Below, one piece after another: positions 1-7,500 of a DNA stretch of 64,000 bases. The position numbers and the translations under genes are program-made. Numbering within the stretch: the first letter of the stretch is position 1; every line of letters starts with the position of its first letter. The notes beneath the pieces were generated by a model. The model was not told the DNA's origin, did not search any database, and saw only the letters and a list, made by a program, of their open reading frames with translations. Source of the stretch: JADKAC01 sp964492065 (GTDB taxonomy: Bacteria; Bacteroidota; Bacteroidia; Chitinophagales; BACL12); assembly GCA_964492065.1 (NCBI GenBank), contig CAZBHH010000010.1, positions 29,907-93,906 on the forward strand, in the 5' to 3' direction.

Positions 1-578
1 TAAAACAGGCCGAGAAATGCGATAAAATCGACACCGAAGCGAAAGCGATAACCGCCTTTCAGATCGCTAAATCCGACAAACGAATAGTCCAGATACTTTG
101 AAGGGTCTAAGAATACATAGCAGTATAAATAGAAGATCAGGCATAGCCAGCCTAACCACACCATGGCACGGAAAAAATCCTTGATGACGAAGAACCGATT
201 CTTAAATAAGAATATTATTAAAAAGATACCGCCGAGCCCGAACCAGTGCCTCTGCGCCATTAAACCGCCGATAATACCTTGACCTTCGGCAATATTTGCA
301 GCTACCGCAGACAATACCGGCAAGGTCAGCATCATCACATAGAGGTAGTTCATTTCGTCCAGTTTTTTTTGAATCAACAGCACGTGAAACAAATACATAA
401 ATGAAAATACGGTGATGAACATATACCAGAACACCTCGAAAATCATGTAGTAATCCGTTAGCGTAGTTTTGGTGAGCAGGCGGGTTGTAAATAAAATAAT
501 GAATATGAGAATCCATTGCTTCCCCCATACCGAATTCGGTTCTTTGTACATCCCAGGTTCCGGTGTGGTCAGGCTCAT
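1..578 (-). CDS. Polytopic membrane protein, O-antigen polymerase/ligase-like (3' end off window)
   Basis: An open frame starts at ATG 578-576 and runs without a stop to the left edge, giving about 192 residues of an incomplete protein. The start overlaps the stop of the sulfotransferase upstream by one base (TAATG), so translation is probably coupled. The visible part is very hydrophobic, with several candidate membrane segments separated by short basic loops. That topology and the place in a polysaccharide operon with a flippase and a Wzz-like protein suggest a Wzy polymerase or O-antigen ligase. No catalytic motif is visible, and the family is inferred from context and hydropathy only. It could also be another polytopic envelope protein. 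Confidence 0.6.
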   Translation of the reverse strand, partial: MSLTTPEPGMYKEPNSVWGKQWILIFIILFTTRLLTKTTLTDYYMIFEVFWYMFITVFSFMYLFHVLLIQKKLDEMNYLYVMMLTLPVLSAVAANIAEGQGIIGGLMAQRHWFGLGGIFLIIFLFKNRFFVIKDFFRAMVWLGWLCLIFYLYCYVFLDPSKYLDYSFVGFSDLKGGYRFRFGVDFIAFLGLF

Positions 579-1468
579 TATCTATAGTTTAATTTCCTTT
601 GAATTAACTGTTCTGTCGCTGCAATATCGCCGCTGAAATATTCGTCAAATAATTTACGGCGAGTTTCCGCATTCAACGCCGCATCTTTTACTTTTTTTGC
701 ATTTTGTTTAATAAAAAATGTGCGCATCCGCTTCCTCGCCGTTTTACCTGGAATAAGGGATTTCAACATGCGCTTTACAAAATTAGGCCTTCTGACCAGA
801 TTGCGCACCATTTCGTTTTTTACTTCAAACGCCTGGTTGCTGTGAATGGCCGTATCCAGTTCCTCATGCGGCAATTCCAGAAAATCCTCTATTCTGCGGA
901 TGGTGGCATCCAGATTGCGTATTATGTCTTCCTCGAAAACGAGGAATAAAAAATTTTCCTTTGGAAAAACGTTTAAAAATTGCTGCAACTGGCCGGCGTA
1001 TAAACTCCGGGACTTGTAGGCATACATTTTTTGTTCCTTTAAATTGGTTTTACGACCTTCCTCCTGCGCCAAAGCTGCTTCAAAATTCAAATCCTCCAGG
1101 CCTTTGCGCTTTGTCATCAGGTAATGGGAATACGCCCTGTCCACAGGATGCCTGAAAATGACCAGGAATTTGATATCCATTCCATAGGTATTGCGCAGGC
1201 GATCCGCTACTTTGCCGTCGAGGATGTAATCCGGATCGAACTCTCCGCATATTTTTTCGCCGTTATAACTGTCGTAAAATGTGGAATTGTAATAGGCTAT
1301 TCCCTTGTTGTAGGATTCTTCAAATAAAAAAAACTTCGTTTCCTTCACCGCAGGTAAATACACCTGGCTGTGTTGGCTCAAAATGTCGGCCATAGTAGAT
1401 GTGCCTGCCTTCTGCACACCTATACAAAAGAAATTCTGAACCGGTATCTGTTTTTTCAGCTCAGCCAT
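578..1468 (-). CDS. Sulfotransferase domain protein (PAPS-dependent), copy 1
   Basis: A 296-residue cytosolic protein of the sulfotransferase superfamily, which moves sulfate from PAPS to a hydroxyl or amine of an acceptor. The 5'-phosphosulfate binding loop is visible near residues 15-26 (IGVQKAGTST) and the 3'-phosphate binding motif near residues 104-115 (FRHPVDRAYSHY). Length is normal for the family. It overlaps the related sulfotransferase upstream by 13 bp and the membrane protein downstream by 1 bp, so it belongs to the polysaccharide operon. The inferred acceptor is a sugar of the exported polysaccharide or its lipid-linked precursor. Substrate cannot be read from sequence. Confidence 0.88.
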   Translation of the reverse strand: MAELKKQIPVQNFFCIGVQKAGTSTMADILSQHSQVYLPAVKETKFFLFEESYNKGIAYYNSTFYDSYNGEKICGEFDPDYILDGKVADRLRNTYGMDIKFLVIFRHPVDRAYSHYLMTKRKGLEDLNFEAALAQEEGRKTNLKEQKMYAYKSRSLYAGQLQQFLNVFPKENFLFLVFEEDIIRNLDATIRRIEDFLELPHEELDTAIHSNQAFEVKNEMVRNLVRRPNFVKRMLKSLIPGKTARKRMRTFFIKQNAKKVKDAALNAETRRKLFDEYFSGDIAATEQLIQRKLNYR

Positions 1469-2361
1469 TGCGACAAATCCTTTTGAATTAACTTTTCCAA
1501 TTGTTTTATATCCGCACGGTATAACTCAATCAATTGCTTCCGGATAGCAGGGTCCATATCCACTTTGCGCAGATTGTGTTTGAGCAACATATTTTTTGCC
1601 CGCATTCTCAATTTTTTCTTAGTATCTCTCGACATGAGTTTTCTTAACCCGTTTAACAGCGGGTTGCTCCGGTTTGACAACAATCGTTTAAACCACTTCA
1701 CCTTCATTTCACCGCTTTGATTGCGCTGTTGAATTTCTTCAGGCAACACATCGCTGTCCAATTCCAAAAACTCTAAGACTTGTTTGATAAACCGGTTGGG
1801 CTGTTGTTCCAAATCGTCGAAAAACATGATTTTTACATGTTCAAAATTTTCAAGGTACGCTTTTACCTGCTTATAGTAAAATCCTTTATCGGTGTAATAA
1901 AAATCAAAATGCCGGTTTTCCCGTTTGCGCTGCTCTTCGGCGGCTAAGGCTTCTTCAAAAGTAAGCGGCTCCCGCAAATCGCGGCGATTGTGCATATACT
2001 GGGAATATGCCCTTTCCGCCGGATTGCGCAGAATGATGAGTATCTTTATTTTTCCCGAATCCGCAACCAGTGATTGCATATTGCGAATACTGTCATCGTA
2101 GAAATACAAATACGGTGTTGAGGACTCGCCGATGATTGTCTCATCGTGTCCTTCAAAAAGCTTCAGGTATTCTCCGGGGGATTGTATATATTTATTTCTC
2201 GAGTCGGTATATTCCGGGTTTTTGCCATAGAAACAAAAGAAACTGGGTTCTTTTTGCATTGGCATGAAAATATCGGGATGCCTTGCCAGGTGTTCATGCA
2301 GCGCCGTGGTTCCGCTTCGGGCTGCACCTACAATTAAAAAATTTGGCCATCGGTTTTCCAT
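1456..2361 (-). CDS. Sulfotransferase domain protein (PAPS-dependent), copy 2
   Basis: A 301-residue sulfotransferase paralogous to the adjacent downstream gene. The PAPS 5'-loop is near the N-terminus (IVGAARSGTTALHEHL) and the 3'-phosphate motif follows about 90 residues later (LRNPAERAYSQY). I chose ATG at 2361. A TTG two codons upstream (2367) would only add Met-Gln and is less likely. The gene lies 9 bp after the flippase stop and overlaps copy 1 by 13 bp. Two sulfotransferases in tandem suggest sulfation at two positions or on two sugars. This is inference from context. Confidence 0.88.
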   Translation of the reverse strand: MENRWPNFLIVGAARSGTTALHEHLARHPDIFMPMQKEPSFFCFYGKNPEYTDSRNKYIQSPGEYLKLFEGHDETIIGESSTPYLYFYDDSIRNMQSLVADSGKIKILIILRNPAERAYSQYMHNRRDLREPLTFEEALAAEEQRKRENRHFDFYYTDKGFYYKQVKAYLENFEHVKIMFFDDLEQQPNRFIKQVLEFLELDSDVLPEEIQQRNQSGEMKVKWFKRLLSNRSNPLLNGLRKLMSRDTKKKLRMRAKNMLLKHNLRKVDMDPAIRKQLIELYRADIKQLEKLIQKDLSQWLS

Positions 2362-2370
2362 TTGCAATGA

Positions 2371-3753
2371 TTATTTATCTTGTTTTTTCCTGCCTGCCAC
2401 CTTATTGAACAACAGCACCAAATCGCTCAGCGGATTATAAACAGTATTGATACCCATCGTAAAATAAATATGCAATGAGCAACCGAGATTTAATACCGTC
2501 CTGGCAACAGCAGTAGCTATTGCGGCTCCTAACATCCCCATACCGGGGATCAGTAACAGGCTGAGCCCGATGCTCGTAATTGTTGTAAAGATGGCATAGC
2601 GCTGGGTAATCAATTGCCGGCCGGTCATATTCAGTAACTGGGTAACGGGGCCGGTCATGAAATTAATTATCTGGCCGAGGTTAATTACTGCAAAGGTCAA
2701 AATTGCATCCCTGGTTACAAATTCAGAACCATATACGCCCATAATCAATTTCGGAAACAGAAAATATGCTGCCATGATAGGCATGCAAGTCCAGAAGATC
2801 AGCCGGGTGGAAAGGCGCACCGTTTTATTAATTGCCTTTTGATCGTTTTCGCCAAACGCTTCGGCAAACTTCGGCCCTGAAATATTGTTGATTGCTATCA
2901 GTGGCATAGTGGCAAAGGCCGACATGCGTGCCGCCCCGTTAAATATTCCCACATTATCATCGGTGACGTAGGCAGCTAAAATCAAGGTCCCCAACCAGGT
3001 GTACAGTGTGGTTAAATATTTTGCGGACAGCATGGGCAAAGACACCGCCAGCAATTCCTTACGGCTTATTGTTTTAACCGTTATTTTCTGATAGGGTATA
3101 AACTTCAGCCAGTAATACGCTCCCAGGATAAATGTGAGTATCAGCCCGATTACATACGAAATATTTACTATAATATCTTTAGTTGTAAACAGCAGGCCAA
3201 TTAACAAGATTGCAATGGAAAAGGCTTGTGTGGAAACATTATTAATCCAGGAATACTCTTTAATTTTTTTCAAACCGCGGATACCTTCTTCGATAATACC
3301 GCTCAGGATGAAGAAGAAAATGCCTATGGCAAATACCTGAATATACAGCGTATAAGGTTTGTGATAAACATGTTCGGAAATGATGGGAGCGGTAAAGAAC
3401 AGGCCTACGGACAGGAAGAGAGCGAGCGGAATAACCAACTTTATTCCCAGTTGAAATATTTCGTTGACCAAATCATATCGGCCTTGCTTTCTGTACTGTG
3501 CAACAAATCGCGATATTGCCATGTCCACGCCGAACCTTCCAAAAATTCCGATCAGGCTTAGCAGGGAGAAGCAAACCCTGAATACTCCGAAGGCTGCTGC
3601 TCCGTAAAAATTGGTAATTACGAGTTGCTGGGCAAAGCCGAAATTGCGACCGACAATACTGATAAAGAACCCCGAAGCCCCCTTTTTAAAAATCTCGGAG
3701 AAGTCCTGATCTTTAAATTTTTTATTGATTCTTTTTTTAATCTTGCCGAGCAT
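2371..3753 (-). CDS. Polysaccharide flippase (Wzx/MOP superfamily)
   Basis: A 460-residue polytopic inner-membrane protein with about 12-14 hydrophobic segments. It begins with a short basic region followed by a stretch (GASGFFISIVGRNFGFAQQL) typical of the polysaccharide biosynthesis/MATE-like MOP group. These proteins move lipid-linked oligosaccharide units from the cytoplasmic to the periplasmic face. It sits between the SGNH-like protein (16 bp upstream) and the sulfotransferases (9 bp downstream), as expected for a Wzx/Wzy-type pathway together with the Wzz-like and Wza-like genes of this operon. Membrane topology supports the call; substrate is unknown. Confidence 0.85.
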   Translation of the reverse strand: MLGKIKKRINKKFKDQDFSEIFKKGASGFFISIVGRNFGFAQQLVITNFYGAAAFGVFRVCFSLLSLIGIFGRFGVDMAISRFVAQYRKQGRYDLVNEIFQLGIKLVIPLALFLSVGLFFTAPIISEHVYHKPYTLYIQVFAIGIFFFILSGIIEEGIRGLKKIKEYSWINNVSTQAFSIAILLIGLLFTTKDIIVNISYVIGLILTFILGAYYWLKFIPYQKITVKTISRKELLAVSLPMLSAKYLTTLYTWLGTLILAAYVTDDNVGIFNGAARMSAFATMPLIAINNISGPKFAEAFGENDQKAINKTVRLSTRLIFWTCMPIMAAYFLFPKLIMGVYGSEFVTRDAILTFAVINLGQIINFMTGPVTQLLNMTGRQLITQRYAIFTTITSIGLSLLLIPGMGMLGAAIATAVARTVLNLGCSLHIYFTMGINTVYNPLSDLVLLFNKVAGRKKQDK

Positions 3754-3769
3754 TTTGCCGATACGTTTT

Positions 3770-4840
3770 TTACTTTGACACAGCGCTCTCCTGCATCTCT
3801 ATCTTTTCCAGGAATTTATCAGCAAATATTTTAGTAAACATCTCGGCGCCCTGTGTATTCAGGTGCGTTAAATCGAACAGGTTATTGCGGTCGTTGAACT
3901 GAGGGTATTCACTCGGATTGGCAAAAGATATTTTATATTCATCGGGCAATTGATTATACAAGGGCAACAGGTATTCATAGCGGTCGCCCAATCGCTGCGG
4001 CAGAGTAATTACGAATTTAATATCCCTCTCCTTACACGTTTCGATAACTCTTTTTAATAACACTACCATCGTTTTATTTGGGTTGTCCGTTGAGGTTCCA
4101 TATTTATCGAATAATTTCTGACATACTTGTGTGCGGTTATCAATCGTATCCTGAGTGCGCAACACATCGTACCGTATAGATAGATCTCCATTCGGATAAT
4201 CGTGTAATTCCTGGTCGAGATTGTAATAACCGTCTTTATTGGGGCCCAGAACCGGCGGTTCCACGTTATAACCGAGATGTTGCTCAAACAATGCGGGGCC
4301 AAGGCCTATCATTAAAGATTTTTCAACAAAGGAGAATGCGTGTATTGCAGGTACTGCGATTTTATTCATCAGTTTATTCTCCGATTCCCAACTCGCCTTC
4401 ATTACCGGTCCGATATTACTCCAGGTGTACCAATACAACATTTCCTTTTTATGGAGATTTTCAGTTCCCATTTTCGTCAACTCACTCAGGTCCATTACAA
4501 TATACTTTATATGGTGGTCGTCCCTTTTAAGTAAATTTTCGATTAAATAAATTGATTGTGGGGTACGATTAGCAGGCAATCCGAAATTAAATGAATTAAT
4601 ATGCAGCGTTGAATCTGCATTATTGACATATTCATCGAACTCTTTGACATTAAGATGCCGATAGGTTGTTGATGCGCCGATAAACAGAGTGTTAAATGAA
4701 GCAGCATTTTCTTTATAGTACTGGTATTTGGTATTTAATCTGACGTTTCCCCATGTAAACGGCAATGTATAAACCGCCACCTGGCTCACCGCAAAGTAAA
4801 GCAGAATTAACAGTGCGATACGTGAAAACAGCTTTTTCAT
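3770..4840 (-). CDS. SGNH-hydrolase-like membrane-anchored protein, partner of MBOAT acyltransferase
   Basis: A 356-residue protein with one N-terminal hydrophobic segment (residues about 6-28) and a periplasmic part. A GxS block appears near residue 58 (LFIGASTTYRHL) and a DxxH block near residues 323-326 (FDLTHLNTQGAEMF). This matches the Ser and Asp/His blocks of SGNH/GDSL-like enzymes such as AlgJ/AlgX and PatB. It starts 5 bp after the MBOAT gene, the classic pairing in which the MBOAT protein brings acetyl groups across the membrane and the SGNH-like partner places them on the polysaccharide. No specific family name could be assigned beyond this. Confidence 0.72.
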   Translation of the reverse strand: MKKLFSRIALLILLYFAVSQVAVYTLPFTWGNVRLNTKYQYYKENAASFNTLFIGASTTYRHLNVKEFDEYVNNADSTLHINSFNFGLPANRTPQSIYLIENLLKRDDHHIKYIVMDLSELTKMGTENLHKKEMLYWYTWSNIGPVMKASWESENKLMNKIAVPAIHAFSFVEKSLMIGLGPALFEQHLGYNVEPPVLGPNKDGYYNLDQELHDYPNGDLSIRYDVLRTQDTIDNRTQVCQKLFDKYGTSTDNPNKTMVVLLKRVIETCKERDIKFVITLPQRLGDRYEYLLPLYNQLPDEYKISFANPSEYPQFNDRNNLFDLTHLNTQGAEMFTKIFADKFLEKIEMQESAVSK

Positions 4841-4845
4841 ATCTC

Positions 4846-6309
4846 TTAAAACTGAAAGTAAATAAAAGCGGCCTTATTCACCATGGCAAACCAACCGATT
4901 AACAATAACATTCCCAAATAAAAACTCCAGCGTATTAACAACGGTTTGGAAACAATTCTCTCTTCTATTGTCTGGTCGCCCACTAAATACATTTTAAAAT
5001 CCATCACGAGCAAAAATGCGATAAATATCCAGCTCAAAGCAAACTGCACAATACTGTCGCTACCCTCTAAACTGTTGTGAATAAGGGCATGCGTGGTATT
5101 GGGCACCGTGAATATACTTTGGATAATGACAAACGATTCGGATACATTTCTTGAACAAAAGAATATATCCGGAATACTCGTCAGGTTAAATACCCAAAAC
5201 ATGGTTAAAAATGAAGTAAGCCATTTTAGATTCGGCCCAAGATTGAGTTTCAAATTAGGCATAAACTTGTCCGTCGTTCGCCGCAAACTCAATAAAATGC
5301 CATGCGTCACGCCAAATAACACGAATGTCCAGTTGGCGCCATGCCATAAGCCCATCAATGCGAAAGTCAACATGGTGTTATACATCAACCTCCGGTAATT
5401 GACACGGCTGCCTCCGAGTGGGAAGTACAGGTAATCCCGAATCCAGAACGACAATGTAATGTGCCATCGCTGCCAAAACTCTCGTACTGTTTTTGAGAAA
5501 TAGGGTGTCTTAAAGTTATCGGTAAGATTATAACCCATAATTCTCGCCGAACCGATAGCGATATCGCAATAACCCGAAAAATCACAATATACCTGGAAGG
5601 CGAACATCCAGGTGGCGAGAACAACGGCAAAGCCGCCGTGTTCACCGGGATTTTGATACACTTCCTGCACAAAAATAGAGAGCCGGTCGGCCACAACGAC
5701 CTTCTTAAAGAACCCCCACAGAATTCTGATCAACCCTTCCTTAGCCCGCAGATAATTAAAATCGAATTTTTTCTTCAGTTGGGGCATAAGGTCATTACTG
5801 CGTTCGATAGGTCCGGCTACCAACTGCGGCCAGAATGAAACAAACAATGCGAAATAACCAAAGTGTTGTTCCGCTTTGGCGGTTCCGCGGTATATATCTA
5901 TGGAGTAACTTAAAGTTTGAAATGTATAAAACGAAATACCTACAGGCAGGAATAACCGGAATTCCGGCACATTATAAAATATATTGAACTGGTCGAATAC
6001 CGCTCTTGCCGAATCATTAAAGAAGTTAAAATATTTAAACAGCAACAAAAGGCCCAGGTTGGAAAAGAGACTTATCAGCATGTACGGCCTTCGCTGTTGC
6101 TTTGTCTCGCACTGGTTCATCTTGAGACCGGTAAAATAGTCTATGGATGTGGAGACGACGATTAAAAATGCATATTCCGGTTTCCAGCACATATAGAAAT
6201 AATAGCTGGCCAACAGGGTAAATAACCAACGCCATCTGAAAGGTGTGGCAAAGTACAAGCCGACAACTATCGGCAGAAACAGTAAAAAATGAAAAGAATT
6301 AAAAATCAT
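4846..6309 (-). CDS. MBOAT family O-acyltransferase (AlgI-like)
   Basis: A 487-residue polytopic inner-membrane protein with the hallmarks of the AlgI branch of MBOAT acyltransferases: FWQRWHITLSFWIRDYLYFP near residues 278-297 and the invariant histidine in LWHGANWTF (His about 323). Family members transfer acetyl groups across the membrane for O-acetylation of alginate, peptidoglycan or other glycans. Length is normal. It lies 26 bp after the Wzz-like gene and 5 bp before an SGNH-like gene. I infer O-acetylation of the operon's polysaccharide. Confidence 0.93.
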   Translation of the reverse strand: MIFNSFHFLLFLPIVVGLYFATPFRWRWLFTLLASYYFYMCWKPEYAFLIVVSTSIDYFTGLKMNQCETKQQRRPYMLISLFSNLGLLLLFKYFNFFNDSARAVFDQFNIFYNVPEFRLFLPVGISFYTFQTLSYSIDIYRGTAKAEQHFGYFALFVSFWPQLVAGPIERSNDLMPQLKKKFDFNYLRAKEGLIRILWGFFKKVVVADRLSIFVQEVYQNPGEHGGFAVVLATWMFAFQVYCDFSGYCDIAIGSARIMGYNLTDNFKTPYFSKTVREFWQRWHITLSFWIRDYLYFPLGGSRVNYRRLMYNTMLTFALMGLWHGANWTFVLFGVTHGILLSLRRTTDKFMPNLKLNLGPNLKWLTSFLTMFWVFNLTSIPDIFFCSRNVSESFVIIQSIFTVPNTTHALIHNSLEGSDSIVQFALSWIFIAFLLVMDFKMYLVGDQTIEERIVSKPLLIRWSFYLGMLLLIGWFAMVNKAAFIYFQF

Positions 6310-6335
6310 ACCCGCCTAATCTCTCTTTAATTTTC

Positions 6336-7478
6336 TCAGGGATTACCATCTTTGGTGCCCGTCTCAGAAATTTCTTTAGATTTATTTTGATATTCCGCAA
6401 TTAACAGTTGCTTTTGTTCCGCTTCTGCTATTGAGTCTTTGTAATACTTTCGTGCGGATAGTATTCCAATACTCAGAAAAGTACCCAGGATAATTCCAAG
6501 TATCAGGAACAACATTTTTTGTTCCTTTTCCTTAATGGTCGAAATGTCTCCGCTATCTACTACAGATATCAGCGGTGTTTTATTCCGCATATCGAATTTT
6601 GCCAATTCAAGTTGCGTGTACACTGTGCTGTATTCCAGGGTAAGTATTTCAATATCACGCAAAAGGCGGCCCTGGTTTAGCAATCCGGCGGCTTTAACGG
6701 TAAATGCCGATTGATCCTGAGTCCTGGCCAATGCATCTTCTTTCGCCTGCATCATTAAACGGATTGAATCGGCACGGTCCTGAATTAAGGATACGGTGCT
6801 GATTTCGTTATCTATCTGTGAGAAAATATAAAATTCGGACGCATTACTCGCGAGGTTATCGGCCATAATGCGGGAAAAGTCTCTGTTAAGCGAAGAAAAT
6901 TCCAATTGATTTAAACCTACTTCTTCATTAAAACTAATGGAGAGATCAGCATCTAAAATCTCATCGTAAACCACACTCATTACGCTGTCCTCGTAAACTG
7001 TCAGTGCATTGATATCGCCATGAATTATTCTAAAATCCTTTATTTTTTTCTTTTTAGCCCATTTGGGATACATCTCAATGTAAAAATTCAGCATATAATC
7101 CACCCGGGGTGGTTGCCCTTTTAACTGTATGGTATCTTTTAGCAATAGCGTTTGTTTAATTACCCGCCGCGACTGCACTAACCCGAGGAAATACTCATTC
7201 GTAAATTCCGATCCGGTGGAAATACCAATTCCAAAAGAACTCGCCAGCGATGCAAGCGACGAGGTGGAAGAACCCTCCACTCCTTTTACCGAGAAATCCG
7301 AATGGGCTATGTAATGCTCAGGGCGCCATTCAATATAATATCGCAGCAGATATCCGGTAACAACAGCGCCAATTAAAATTACCCACCATTTTCTCAACAG
7401 GTACTTCCTGTATTCACCCATCTTTTTAAACAGGTCGCCGATATTTATTTCATCGTTATATGGGCGGTCGTATTGCAT
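6336..7478 (-). CDS. Wzz/GumC-like polysaccharide co-polymerase (chain length determinant)
   Basis: A 380-residue protein with the co-polymerase layout: an N-terminal membrane segment (about residues 32-50), a long periplasmic region with a helical part rich in charged residues (about 230-290), and a C-terminal membrane segment (about 328-348). There is no cytoplasmic tyrosine-kinase domain after the second segment, only a short polar tail. Such proteins set polysaccharide chain length and dock to the outer-membrane exporter. It lies 22 bp after the SLBB export gene, which supports a joint export machine. Confidence 0.8.
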   Translation of the reverse strand: MQYDRPYNDEINIGDLFKKMGEYRKYLLRKWWVILIGAVVTGYLLRYYIEWRPEHYIAHSDFSVKGVEGSSTSSLASLASSFGIGISTGSEFTNEYFLGLVQSRRVIKQTLLLKDTIQLKGQPPRVDYMLNFYIEMYPKWAKKKKIKDFRIIHGDINALTVYEDSVMSVVYDEILDADLSISFNEEVGLNQLEFSSLNRDFSRIMADNLASNASEFYIFSQIDNEISTVSLIQDRADSIRLMMQAKEDALARTQDQSAFTVKAAGLLNQGRLLRDIEILTLEYSTVYTQLELAKFDMRNKTPLISVVDSGDISTIKEKEQKMLFLILGIILGTFLSIGILSARKYYKDSIAEAEQKQLLIAEYQNKSKEISETGTKDGNP

Positions 7479-7500
7479 ATCAGTAATTAAAGTCTAATTA

